27,038 nucleotides of DNA from assembly GCA_036510575.1 (NCBI GenBank), contig DATCDR010000045.1, forward strand, positions 1 to 27,038, in the 5' to 3' direction. Source of the DNA: DATCDR01 sp036510575. GTDB lineage: Bacteria; Actinomycetota; Acidimicrobiia; Acidimicrobiales; Bog-793. A program made the position numbers and the translations under genes. Positions 1 through 7,464 of the stretch are shown here, in pieces (position 1 is the stretch's first letter; the number at the start of each line of letters is the position of its first letter). The notes under the pieces were generated by a model. It made no database searches and was not told the origin of the DNA. It saw only the letters and a program-made list of their open reading frames with translations.

Positions 1-2
1 GG

Positions 3-225
3 CTCGCGCGCGGACTTGTTGCGGACCTGCGGCTCCCCTGGGAACGACCGCGCGATCCCTTGCTCCTCACCCCATCTCGAGTCCGGAGAGGGTTTCGGTT
101 ACTTCGTGCAACGCTCGGCTCACCGGCCAGTCCACCGAAATTCCAGAGACCGGGACCGGGCCGGCCGAAAGGGACCCGAAAACCCCCGAGAACCCGCTAT
201 CCGGCGGTGAAAAAGGCAGCGGTCC
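3..225 (+). pseudogene. C-terminal end of a transposase (IS remnant), open at the window edge
   Basis: Frame 3 is open from the first bases and reads as a basic, proline-rich tail. It contains LLLTPSRVRRGFRLLRATLG, then a GPGRPKGTRKPPRTRYP stretch and VKKAA. From memory this resembles the C-termini of actinobacterial DDE-type transposases, which carry an LTPxRVRRGFR segment followed by a GPGRPxG tail; the family name is not certain. The frame then runs without a stop into DNA that codes in another frame for a response regulator, from about base 221, so the transposase end is fused to the regulator remnant. No terminal inverted repeat could be identified. The rest of the element would lie outside the window. 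The frame stays open to 854, but that extension is a shadow of the regulator. Family assignment rests on recall, hence moderate confidence. Confidence 0.5.
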
Positions 226-838
226 GGACGCTGTGTTGCTCGATATCCGCGCCTTCCCGGCATGTCAGGCACCGACCTCTGCCGGGAGCTACGACGACAG
301 AGCGACGTTCCCATCATCATGCTCTCGGCCGTAGCCGAAGAGCTCGACATCGTGCTCTGCTTCGAACCCGGCGCCGACGACTTCGTCCCAAATCCCTTCG
401 GCCTTCGCGAGCTCAATGCCCGTTTGGAGTCCGCTTTCCGGCACTGGGAGCGAGCGCGAAGGGCCGCCGGGCTCTCGGTAAAAAGGATCGAGCGAGTCGA
501 AATTGGTCCATACCGAATCCAATTTGGTCCGCACGGTGGAGATGCACGGTAGACGGATCGAGCTTGTCTTGGAGGAGTTGGATCTACTCGCTCATGTCGC
601 TACCGCCGCCGGTCGCGTATGTTCTCGAACAGAAATTATGTCGGACGTCTGGGGCCAGGGCGAATACGACGAAGTCATCGACGACAAGACGCTCGACGTG
701 CACATGTACCGACTCCGCAACAAACTGGAACGCGATCCCGCCCACCCAAAATGGATCGTCACGGTCCGCGGCGTTGGGTATTTGTTGCATGACGGTCGGC
801 GGTCGACCTCGGTGTCCGAGGATTCCGCCAAGGGCTAG
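221..838 (+). pseudogene. RegX3/PhoB-like response regulator, 5'-truncated and frameshifted
   Basis: The remnant begins inside the receiver domain at GPDAVLLDIR (frame 2), which contains the phospho-acceptor Asp. At about 250 an extra GC dinucleotide moves the reading to frame 1, which gives LPGMSGTDLCRELRRQ, VPIIMLSA and GADDFVPNPFGLREL. Around 505-550 it returns to frame 2 for a complete winged-helix DNA-binding domain (EELDLLAHV through KTLDVHMYRLRNKLE to VTVRGVGYLL). VLLDxxLPGMSGTD is very close to mycobacterial RegX3, the phosphate-starvation regulator. The first ~50 receiver residues are replaced by transposase sequence. The conserved receiver Lys of the KPF motif is Asn here (PNPF). 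Its stop overlaps the pstB stop at a CTAG (835-838), tail to tail. It would normally control pst; this copy should be inactive, though the isolated wHTH domain has its own ATG-less/GTG-type openings near 503. Confidence 0.8.
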
Positions 839-1686
839 CCGAACCGTCCGTTGACGTAGTCCTCAGTCCGTTGGTCAGTCGGCGAAGAGAAGAGCTGGTT
901 GGTTGGCCCGAATTCAATCAGCTCGCCCGCTCGATCCTCGGCCATGAGGAGAAAGGCGCACCGGTCCGAGATCCGCGCTGCCTGCTGCATATTGTGGGTC
1001 ACGATCACGACCGTCACCCGGTCCTTCAGCTCTCCAACCAGGTCCTCAATCCGGCGAGTCGCTTGCGGATCGAGCGCCGATGTCGGCTCGTCCATCAAGA
1101 GCACCTCCGGCTCGACCGCTAGCGCCCGCGCGATGCAAAGGCGCTGCTGCTGGCCGCCGGAGAGGGTCGCAGCGCTTGCGTTAAGACGATCCCGGACCTC
1201 GTCCCAGAGTGCCGCGGCGATGAGCGCCGATTCGGCCGCCTCCTTGAGCAGCGCCTTGTTTCGAACGCCGTTGAAGCGAAGTCCCGAGACGACGTTGTCG
1301 TAGATGCTCATCGTCGGGAAGGGATTCGGCCGTTGGAAGACCATTCCGACGCGCGACCGCACGAGCGTCGGGTGGAGTGTCCCACCATAGATGTCGATAC
1401 CGGCGAGGTGGATCGCGCCAGTGACCTTCGCGGTCCGGACCGTGTCGTGCATACGATTGAGCGCGCGAAGGAGCGTCGTTTTGCCAGAGCCCGAGGGTCC
1501 GATGAGCGCGGTCACCTGCCCGATTGCGATGTCGAAGCTCACGTTGCGAACCGCCGGCCTTCCGGAAAACGCAACGGACACTTCGTGCAGCTGCATGATC
1601 GACGACACGGCGTCCGGACTGCTTTCGACGGTTGTCGGTGCAGTCATGTCGGTCTGTGCCGTGGTAACTCGCGACTCATCGGTCAT
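835..1686 (-). CDS. pstB: Phosphate ABC transporter ATP-binding protein PstB
   Basis: This 283-aa ATPase powers high-affinity phosphate uptake at the inner face of the membrane. Walker A GPSGSGKTT is at residues 63-71 and the Q-loop (FQRPNPFPTMS) at about 117-127. The ABC signature LSGGQQQR is at 175-182, Walker B VLLMDEP ends in the catalytic Glu at 200, and the switch His is in VTHNM at 231. The FQRPNPFPMS-type Q-loop is typical of PstB. The first 30 residues are a Thr/Ser/Asp-rich leader not typical of the family, so translation could start later, for example at Met31. The ATG overlaps the pstA stop by 4 bases (ATGA), as expected for coupled translation in pstSCAB. No phoU follows; instead the gene meets the response-regulator remnant tail to tail. 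Confidence 0.95.
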   Translation of the reverse strand: MTDESRVTTAQTDMTAPTTVESSPDAVSSIMQLHEVSVAFSGRPAVRNVSFDIAIGQVTALIGPSGSGKTTLLRALNRMHDTVRTAKVTGAIHLAGIDIYGGTLHPTLVRSRVGMVFQRPNPFPTMSIYDNVVSGLRFNGVRNKALLKEAAESALIAAALWDEVRDRLNASAATLSGGQQQRLCIARALAVEPEVLLMDEPTSALDPQATRRIEDLVGELKDRVTVVIVTHNMQQAARISDRCAFLLMAEDRAGELIEFGPTNQLFSSPTDQRTEDYVNGRFG

Positions 1687-2585
1687 CTTCTAATCCTTCC
1701 GAGTCGGGCGACGGCGATCCGGCTCGACACCGAGAGGACGAGCACGATGCAGAGGAGCAGGAGTCCGGTGCCCCAGGCGATCTGCTGCAGGTCGGGATAG
1801 GCCTGAATGCCATTCAGGTAGACGGTGAGCGGCATCGCGGCCATGGGACCGAATGGTGACGTGGTGAGGTACTGGCTCCCGATTGCCGTGAATAACAACG
1901 GGGCGGACTCCCCAGCGCCGCGAGCTACCGCGAGGAGAAGACCGGTGACCAAGCCGGGGAGTGCGGTGGGGAGCGTCACCCGGCGGGCGACGGCGGCGTT
2001 CTTCGCGCCGAGGGAGAGTGCAGCCTCGTGCAGATCCGTCGGCACGGTCCGGATGGAAGTCTCGCTCGCTCGGATCATGATCGGCAACATGATCAGCCCG
2101 ACGCCAAAGCTGCCGGCGATCGCCGAGAAGTGGTGAAGCGTCGTGACGAGGATGCCGTAGGCGAAGATGCCGATCGTGATCGATGGCACGCCCGAGAGCA
2201 CGTCAGTGACGAAGCGGATGCCCGAAGCGACCCGACTGTTCGAGTTTGCGAGAAAGAGTGCGACAAGAAGACCGAGGGGAATCGCTCCTCCAAGAGCAAT
2301 GCCGTCGATGATGAATGAACCGACGATCGAGTTCCAGATGCCACCGCCGGGGATGCCCTCGGGGGTTGGAGCGTGTGAGAAGAAGTCGACCGACCACGCG
2401 GGCGCACCTCGTTCAATCGTGTACGCGATGACCGCGACAAGCGGCACAAGGGAGACAAGCACGCAGGCTCCAGTGAGCCCGACCAGAAGTCGGGAGTGAC
2501 GCTGTCGCCGACCGAGTGAAGCCTCGGCTGTCCGTTGAATCTCGGCACGACGGGTGAGAATCGGATCGAGGGTGAGCACGCTCAT
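1683..2585 (-). CDS. pstA: Phosphate ABC transporter permease PstA
   Basis: This 300-aa membrane protein forms half of the phosphate channel. About six hydrophobic segments are visible, beginning with LVGLTGACVLVSLVPLVAVIA near residue 35. The typical PstA ectodomain start follows (PEGIPGGGIWNSIVGSF), then LSGVPSITIGIFAYG. The EAA-type coupling loop that docks to PstB reads HEAALSLGAKNAAVARRVTLP, followed by ARGAGESAPLLFTAIG, a PstA hallmark. It overlaps pstC upstream and pstB downstream by 4 bases each, so the three are one transcription and translation unit. Nothing looks damaged. Confidence 0.95.
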   Translation of the reverse strand: MSVLTLDPILTRRAEIQRTAEASLGRRQRHSRLLVGLTGACVLVSLVPLVAVIAYTIERGAPAWSVDFFSHAPTPEGIPGGGIWNSIVGSFIIDGIALGGAIPLGLLVALFLANSNSRVASGIRFVTDVLSGVPSITIGIFAYGILVTTLHHFSAIAGSFGVGLIMLPIMIRASETSIRTVPTDLHEAALSLGAKNAAVARRVTLPTALPGLVTGLLLAVARGAGESAPLLFTAIGSQYLTTSPFGPMAAMPLTVYLNGIQAYPDLQQIAWGTGLLLLCIVLVLSVSSRIAVARLGRIRR

Positions 2586-3553
2586 GCGACCGCGATCGCC
2601 GAGACCGACCGACCGACCGAGCGCACGAGCATGCGAGCAGCGACGTTGACGAGCGCCGCCACGACGAGTAGCAAGACGGCGATGGCGATGAGCGAGGCGA
2701 GATGGAACGGCTCAGTCGCCTCGGTGAACTGATTGGCGATGATCGACGCCATCGTGGCGGTGGTCCCGAAAAGCGAGTGCGTGATGGCCGGTGTGTTGCC
2801 GATCACCATTGTGACGGCCATGGTCTCGCCAAGCGCTCGTCCGGTCGCGAGCGTGATCGCGCCGAGAATCCCCGCACGCGCATGGGGAATGACGACCCGA
2901 GAGAGCACCTGTCCCTTCGTCGCGCCGAGGGCAAGCGCACCTTCGATCTGTTCAGTCGGGACCGCGGCGAGGACGTCTCGCGAGATGGCGACCATCGTCG
3001 GGAGCACCATCACGAACAAGATGAGACCCGCGAGGAGAAGCCCGACGCCAATCTCTGAGCCGCCGCCCGGGCCTCGATGCCCGAAGACGAACGCCACCGC
3101 CGGTTCGATCACGGTACGTGCCCACGGCGCGAGGACGAGCAGCCCCCACAGTCCGTAGACGACCGAGGGAATTGCCGCAAGCATCTCGACCGCCGTGCCG
3201 ATCACAGCTCGGGTCCGGGAGGGCAGCAGGTGGGAAAGGCTGAGCGCAGCACCGAGACCAATCGGGATTGCGAGCACCATTGCGATGACTGTCGTCTCCA
3301 ATGTCCCAACGATGAAAGGCAGCGCGCCATAATGCGCGGTCACCGGATTCCATTGCGTGCCGGTGATGAAGCTAAATCCAAAATGTGCGAACGCAGGACG
3401 CGCCTGCACGACGAGGTCGACGACAAAGGCGACTAACAGGGCGACGAAGACGAGTGCCGCGACCGATAGCCCGGCGCGATACAGACCGTTCGGTACCGCC
3501 GGGCGGCGACGAGGCTGCCCAGCGGTACCAGGGTTTCGGATGCCTACAGTCAC
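2582..3553 (-). CDS. pstC: Phosphate ABC transporter permease PstC
   Basis: This 323-aa permease is the partner of PstA. The first membrane segment (AGLSVAALVFVALLVAFVVD) lies near residues 27-46. It is followed by the ectodomain FSFITGTQWNP, the family motif MLAAIPSVVYGLWGLLVL, and the EAA loop EGALALGATKGQVLSRVVIP that contacts PstB. ATGRALGETMAVTMVIGN is another strong PstC signature. The start is GTG, 13 bases after the pstS stop, without a strong ribosome binding site, so it probably relies on read-through from pstS. It ends in an ATGA overlap with pstA. The gene is full-length and intact. Confidence 0.95.
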   Translation of the reverse strand: MTVGIRNPGTAGQPRRRPAVPNGLYRAGLSVAALVFVALLVAFVVDLVVQARPAFAHFGFSFITGTQWNPVTAHYGALPFIVGTLETTVIAMVLAIPIGLGAALSLSHLLPSRTRAVIGTAVEMLAAIPSVVYGLWGLLVLAPWARTVIEPAVAFVFGHRGPGGGSEIGVGLLLAGLILFVMVLPTMVAISRDVLAAVPTEQIEGALALGATKGQVLSRVVIPHARAGILGAITLATGRALGETMAVTMVIGNTPAITHSLFGTTATMASIIANQFTEATEPFHLASLIAIAVLLLVVAALVNVAARMLVRSVGRSVSAIAVA

Positions 3554-3566
3554 GAAGAAAGTCCGG

Positions 3567-4718
3567 CTACTTGCCGTACTTCGCGATCGCAGCCTTCGTC
3601 AAGAGGGGTTTTCCGTTCGGGCCTAAGATCTCCTGCAGCGCCTTTTGCGCAGTCGCCTGAACAGCGGCCGGCAGCGGGACGTAGTCCAGGCTCTTCGCGT
3701 ACTTCTGTCCACCGCTATGCGTCATCCACTCGAAAAGGTCGACCATCGCAGTAGCTGTAGTGGCGTTCGTTTGGTCCTCATAGATCGCGAGCCAGCTGTA
3801 GGTATCGATCGGATACGCAGCCTCAGCGAGCTTGGTAGGTCCACCGAGATCATCGATAGCGAAGTCGGTCGAAGAGACGTGCGGGTGTAGCGCCGCATCA
3901 TCCGCGACGCTCGTAAGTGTCGGCAATATCCACTTTCCCCTTAGGTTCTGCATGGCAAAGTACTTGAAGTGGTTGACGAGGGCGTAGTCGAGCTCGACGT
4001 AGCCGATCGCGCCCGGAGTGTCTGCGACCAGACCAGCGACGCCCTCATTGCCCTGGCCGCCGACGCCGACTGGCCAGGCGACCGTCTTACCTACGCCGAC
4101 CTTCGACGACCAGGTGGAGTTAACGTCGGAGAGGTAGTTGGTGAACGCATAGCTCGTGCCGCTACCGTCGGCACGGTGGACGACGGTGATCGCTTGGTTC
4201 GGGAAGCTGACCTTCGGGTTGAGCGCCCTCAGAGCGGGATCATCCCAGTTCGTGATCTGGCCCAGGTAAATCTCGGCGAGCACGGTGCCCGTGAGATGAA
4301 GCCCCTGTGGCAAGCTCGAAACGTTGTAGGAGATCGCCTCACCGCCTAGGTCGACCGGTACCTGGACGATCGTGCCTGCCGTCGCCTTTGCAAGGTCAGC
4401 TGTGAGCATCGGTACGTCGGTCGCACCGAAGTTCACGGTGTTCGACTCGATTTGCTGCTGGCCCCCACCGCTACCAATAGATGCATAGGTCACAGTGACG
4501 TTCGAGTTGATCTTCTTGTTGTACTGGTAGAAGCCGAGCGTAAAGAAGGGCTGGTCGAAGGTCGAGCCAGCACCGGTCAGCGCGACCGGCGGCCCGCTCG
4601 AATGATTGACCGAGACCGCGCCAGCACCAGTGAGCGGTAGGGCGAACACCATCGACGCTGCACCGACGGCCGCCACCTTGAGGGCGGCGACACTGCCGCT
4701 CCGTTTCCCGAGTCTCAT
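3567..4718 (-). CDS. pstS: Phosphate-binding protein PstS
   Basis: This is the extracellular phosphate receptor that delivers phosphate to PstCA. I chose the ATG at 4718 (383 aa). It starts a classic signal peptide (basic MRLGKRSG, then a hydrophobic AALKVAAVGAASMVFALP core), and AAAGGA lies upstream in the non-coding leader; the longer frame to 4859 only adds polar residues. The mature protein opens with the PstS phosphate-loop motif LTGAGSTFDQPFF. It also has GSGGGQQQIE, FGATDVPM, the ligand-binding HRADGSGTSYAFTNYLS, and WPVGVGGQGNEGVAG. There is no lipobox cysteine after the signal peptide, whereas many actinobacterial PstS proteins are lipoproteins. This copy may be secreted or held by another means (inference). 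It is the first gene of pstSCAB. Confidence 0.95.
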   Translation of the reverse strand: MRLGKRSGSVAALKVAAVGAASMVFALPLTGAGAVSVNHSSGPPVALTGAGSTFDQPFFTLGFYQYNKKINSNVTVTYASIGSGGGQQQIESNTVNFGATDVPMLTADLAKATAGTIVQVPVDLGGEAISYNVSSLPQGLHLTGTVLAEIYLGQITNWDDPALRALNPKVSFPNQAITVVHRADGSGTSYAFTNYLSDVNSTWSSKVGVGKTVAWPVGVGGQGNEGVAGLVADTPGAIGYVELDYALVNHFKYFAMQNLRGKWILPTLTSVADDAALHPHVSSTDFAIDDLGGPTKLAEAAYPIDTYSWLAIYEDQTNATTATAMVDLFEWMTHSGGQKYAKSLDYVPLPAAVQATAQKALQEILGPNGKPLLTKAAIAKYGK

Positions 4719-4803
4719 CGAGACGTACCGTCCTTTCGGTCCAGAGCTGACGCCGCACTCTGCGGGTCGCGGCTCGTCTCTCGGCGAGGCCACTTGAGGC
4801 TCG

Positions 4804-4887
4804 TTACGGGACCGTAATGGGGGTCCGTGAACTTCCAACCGAGCGCAGGAAACAACCAAGTGAATTGTGAACCAAAAAGAGGTGAAC
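4804..4887 (-). promoter_or_regulatory. pstS upstream region: PHO-box-like half-sites and a palindrome
   Basis: Read toward pstS on the minus strand, GTTCAC half-sites occur at 4887-4882, 4872-4867 and 4832-4827, with a related ATTCAC at 4865-4860. Spacings of 22 (two helical-repeat units of 11) and 15 bases occur among them. Actinobacterial PhoP/RegX3 boxes are built from GTTCACC-type repeats, so this is a plausible phosphate-starvation promoter. Between it and the gene lies a perfect palindrome with arms TTACGG/CCGTAA (4804-4817). Neither has been tested, and the half-site spacing is not a perfect 11-bp array. Confidence 0.5.
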
Positions 4888-5001
4888 GCTTGAGAGCATC
4901 CGGAGAGGGCGCTCTACAGCTTGCATGCGGCGACGTCTCGGTCACCGAGCAAGACCTCGGTATCGCCATTCAGTCTCGAAGACGAGAGTTCGTGCGAGAG
5001 C

Positions 5002-5341
5002 TCAGCCACCGAGCGCTGCTCGGATCGCGGCGCGGCGAGCCGGTTCGACCCGCCACCACATCCATCGGCCCCGATTCTCCCCGACAATCAGCCGAGCCTC
5101 GGCCAACAACCTGGTGTGGTGCGAGTCGGTTGGCTCCTGGCTAGTGGGGCTTCGAGGTCGCACGAGCAGACCTCGGCTTGGGTGGCGACGAGCGAGAGAA
5201 GCCGCAGCCTCACAGGGTCAGCGAGCGCAGCGAGAACTCGAGCCAGTTCGACGGCCCCTAGCTGGCTTAGTGGTGCCTCGACGACCGATCCACAACACAG
5301 CTCGTACCCGGTTTGTGCCTTGGGGTGGCTGTCCTCGCCAT
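5002..5341 (-). pseudogene. arsR: ArsR-family arsenic repressor, frameshifted
   Basis: On the minus strand, a frame reads YELCCGSVVEAPLSQLG and then ELARVLAALADPVRLRLLSL, with VCSCDLEAPLARSQPT following. This is an ArsR winged-helix protein with the ELCVCDL-type metal segment and extra N-terminal Cys pair. Just after SQPT, at about 5121-5127, four bases are missing relative to the expected SQPTVSHH. The rest continues in another frame as HHTRLLAEARLIVGENRG, RWMWWRVEPARR and a stop at 5002. The lesion sits in the DNA-recognition helix, so repression should be lost. The start is also doubtful. An ATG at 5341 has GGAG upstream but is out of frame with the body, which implies a second shift near the N-terminus. 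It lies divergent to the arsenic genes it would control, with a shared promoter region of about 75 bases. Confidence 0.75.
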
Positions 5342-5356
5342 AGTGGTCTCCATATA

Positions 5357-5414
5357 TTGACTATCATCGATGAATACCACCTAATAAATCGACAAACATT
5401 AATCTAACAGGAGG
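5357..5414 (+). promoter_or_regulatory. Arsenic operon promoter, operator palindrome and RBS
   Basis: This AT-rich island stands out in GC-rich surroundings. A -35-like TTGACT (5357-5362) and a -10-like CTAATA/TAATAA (5381-5387) are 18-19 bases apart. The spacer holds a perfect 10-bp palindrome, TCATCGATGA (5364-5373), placed where an ArsR repressor would block RNA polymerase. AGGAGG (5409-5414) lies two bases before the ATG at 5417. The promoter elements are visible; binding by ArsR is inferred from position. Confidence 0.6.
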
Positions 5415-5416
5415 TC

Positions 5417-5864
5417 ATGACCACGTCCCGTATCCCGCTTGCGTTGAACGTCGCCGACCTCGACAAGGCCCTCGTCTTCTACTCGAAATTGTTCGCCACC
5501 GAACCAGCGAAGGTCCGTCCGGAATGTGCGAACTTAGCGGTAGTCGATGCGGCGTTGAAGCTGGTTCTGATCAAGGACGCCGGCCAGATTCCAGGCATTT
5601 TTAACCATCTCGGCTTCGAGGATTTCACGGCCGGCGAGGTTGTCGTAGCGCAGGTACGCCTGGCGGGTGAAGGCCTGGCAACAGCGATGGAGGAGCAAGG
5701 AGCAGACGTCGTGCTGCTACGCAGTGCAGGGCAAGGTGTGGGTCAACGGCCCGGGCGGAGAGCCATGGGAGATTTACACGATTCTGTCCCCTACGGAGAT
5801 GCCCGCTGGCCGCCTTCGGTTGGCTGCTCCGGACGAAGATGCGTGCTGTGGCACCCGGCCCTGA
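5417..5864 (+). pseudogene. ArsI/CadI-like glyoxalase-fold protein, split by a 7-bp duplication
   Basis: Frame 2 starts after a strong AGGAGG and reads the N-terminal half of a vicinal-oxygen-chelate protein of the ArsI/CadI group. It contains PLALNVADLDKALVFYSKLF, ANLAVVDAALKLVLI and FNHLGFE. After GEGLATAMEEQ the family sequence continues in frame 3 as TSCCYAVQGKVWVNGPGG, then EPWEIYTILSPTEM, and ends at 5864. The break coincides with a perfect tandem copy of AGGAGCA (5691-5697 and 5698-5704). Removing one copy restores ATAMEEQTSCCYAVQ. ArsI enzymes cleave the C-As bond of trivalent organoarsenicals, and CadI is a cadmium/arsenic-induced relative. The CC pair (after the break) matches the metal-binding cysteines of this group. 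With the break, only the first ~95 residues are translated correctly, and the ribosome would then read out of frame into acr3. Confidence 0.8.
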
Positions 5865-5935
5865 TCTGGCAGGGGAGGCCCCGGCAGGTGGTCCGTGTTG
5901 CTGAGCGCTCGACAAAGTTGGATCGGAGACCTCCC

Positions 5936-7054
5936 GTGAGCGATGTTGCCGCACCGCCGAAAGCGGAGGTGCCCCTCGAGACGCCGGTCATCGACCGCTT
6001 GTCGTTCCTCGACCGCTTTTTGCCCGTGTGGATCATCCTGGCAATGGCAGTCGGTCTCGGACTCGGGAGGGCGATCCCAAGTTTGAACAGGCACCTCAAC
6101 GCCATCCAGGTCACATCGGGGACGTCGCTGCCGATCTTCATCGGTCTGCTCGTGATGATGTATCCCGTGCTCGCGAAGGTCCGCTACGACCAGCTCGGGT
6201 CGGTCACACGGGACCGTCGGATGCTCGTGTCATCTCTGGTGCTCAACTGGGTGATCGGCCCCGCCGTCATGTTCACGTTGGCCTGGCTGCTGCTGCCCGA
6301 CCTGCCCGCCTACCGGACCGGGCTGATCATCGTGGGGCTGGCCCGTTGTATCGCCATGGTGCTGATCTGGAACGAGCTGTCCTGCGGTGACCGGGAAGCC
6401 GCAGCGGTGCTGGTGGCCATCAACTCGCTCTTCCAGGTAGTCGCGTTCGCGCTCCTCGGTTACTTCTACCTCAAAGTGCTGCCCGGCTGGCTCGGTCTCA
6501 GCACGGTTGGCCTGAACCTGTCGGTCGGGCGGATCGCCGAAACGGTTGCCATCTTCCTCGGCATCCCGCTCGTGGCCGGGTACCTCACTCGTACCCTCGG
6601 TGAGCGAACCCGCGGTCGCGATTGGTATGAGACCGAGCTGCTCCCCCGACTTGGACCGTTCGCTCTCTATGGGCTGCTTTACACCATCGTAATTCTCTTC
6701 GCCCTCCAAGGCCACACCATTACCTCGCGTCCCGCGGACGTGGCCCGCATCGCGCTACCTCTGCTCGGCTACTTCGCCATCATGTGGTTCGGATCGTTCG
6801 CGCTCGGCAAGGCGATCGGCCTCCCCTACGAGCGAACCGCCACCCTGGCGTTTACCGCCGCCGGCAACAACTTCGAGCTGGCCATCGCCGTCGCCATCGG
6901 CGTGTTCGGTGTCACGAGCGGCGAAGCTCTTGCCGGTGTCGTCGGCCCACTCATCGAAGTCCCAGTTCTCGTCGGGCTCGTGTACGTGTCCCTGTGGGCC
7001 CGAAAGCGCTACGTGCCAAAGGGCGCGCAAGCCAAATTGGAAGGAACTACGTGA
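5936..7054 (+). CDS. acr3: Arsenite efflux permease, ACR3 family
   Basis: This inner-membrane carrier expels arsenite. The GTG at 5936 with GGAG about 7 bases upstream gives 372 aa, the usual ACR3 size. About ten hydrophobic segments run from FLPVWIILAMAVGLGLGRAI to LIEVPVLVGLVYVSLW. Diagnostic motifs are LARCIAMVLIWNELSCGDRE, whose Cys138 is the conserved transport cysteine, then AAAVLVAINSLFQ, and FTAAGNNFELAIAVAIGVFG with the conserved Glu late in the protein. The reading frame is also open upstream to 5417, so an automatic caller would join the first half of the broken glyoxalase plus about 80 nonsense residues to this protein (545 aa). I regard that as an artefact of the upstream frameshift. 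It is followed by arsC with a GTGA overlap. Confidence 0.92.
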   Translation: MSDVAAPPKAEVPLETPVIDRLSFLDRFLPVWIILAMAVGLGLGRAIPSLNRHLNAIQVTSGTSLPIFIGLLVMMYPVLAKVRYDQLGSVTRDRRMLVSSLVLNWVIGPAVMFTLAWLLLPDLPAYRTGLIIVGLARCIAMVLIWNELSCGDREAAAVLVAINSLFQVVAFALLGYFYLKVLPGWLGLSTVGLNLSVGRIAETVAIFLGIPLVAGYLTRTLGERTRGRDWYETELLPRLGPFALYGLLYTIVILFALQGHTITSRPADVARIALPLLGYFAIMWFGSFALGKAIGLPYERTATLAFTAAGNNFELAIAVAIGVFGVTSGEALAGVVGPLIEVPVLVGLVYVSLWARKRYVPKGAQAKLEGTT

Positions 7055-7464
7055 GCGATACTCCCGTCGTGCTTTTCCTCTGTGTCCATAACGCTGGTCG
7101 GAGCCTCGCCGCCCGGGTCTTACTCGACCACTACGCGCAGGGCCGAGTCGATGTTCGCTCAGCAGGGTCCGAACCCGCCGGTCAGCTCAACCCTTCGGTC
7201 GTCGCCGTCTTGCGCGAACGGGGCTTGGACACGACACGAGAGTTTCCCAAACCCCTCACTGACGGGATCGCCAGAGTTGCTGAGGTCATCGTCACCATGG
7301 GGTGTGGCGACACATGTCCGTACTATCCCGGCAAGCGCTATCTCGACTGGAACCTCGAAGATCCAGCCGGCAAATCAGTTGACGCCGTTCGTCCCATCGT
7401 CGACGACATCGATCGCCGTGTCCAAGCCTTACTCCTTGAGCTCACCGAGTCCGCGACGCAATGA
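7051..7464 (+). CDS. arsC: Arsenate reductase, low-molecular-weight phosphatase type
   Basis: This 137-aa enzyme reduces arsenate to arsenite for export by Acr3. The P-loop CVHNAGRS (residues 11-18) supplies the nucleophilic Cys11 and Arg17. Two further cysteines occur in VTMGCGDTCP (Cys85 and Cys89), and the sequence ends with YLDWNLEDPAG and AVRPIVDDIDRRV. The GCGDxCP plus DWxLxDPAG pattern is that of actinobacterial reductases that use mycothiol or thioredoxin; which one is used here cannot be told. The GTG start overlaps the acr3 stop by 4 bases and has AAGGA 5 bases upstream. The gene is intact, so acr3-arsC should still confer inorganic arsenic resistance. Confidence 0.93.
   Translation: MSDTPVVLFLCVHNAGRSLAARVLLDHYAQGRVDVRSAGSEPAGQLNPSVVAVLRERGLDTTREFPKPLTDGIARVAEVIVTMGCGDTCPYYPGKRYLDWNLEDPAGKSVDAVRPIVDDIDRRVQALLLELTESATQ

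Noticed and set aside
60..854. A 264-aa plus-strand protein
   Set aside because: Its first part is the transposase tail; the rest is the out-of-frame shadow of the response regulator with Ser/Arg-rich low-complexity content.
4925..5407. A 160-aa plus-strand protein before the arsenic genes
   Set aside because: It is antisense to the arsR remnant and rich in Arg/Ser without motifs.
5417..7054. A 545-aa glyoxalase-ACR3 fusion protein
   Set aside because: The middle ~80 residues are the wrong frame of the glyoxalase C-terminus and its spacer, and a GTG with its own ribosome binding site starts a normal-length ACR3 at 5936.
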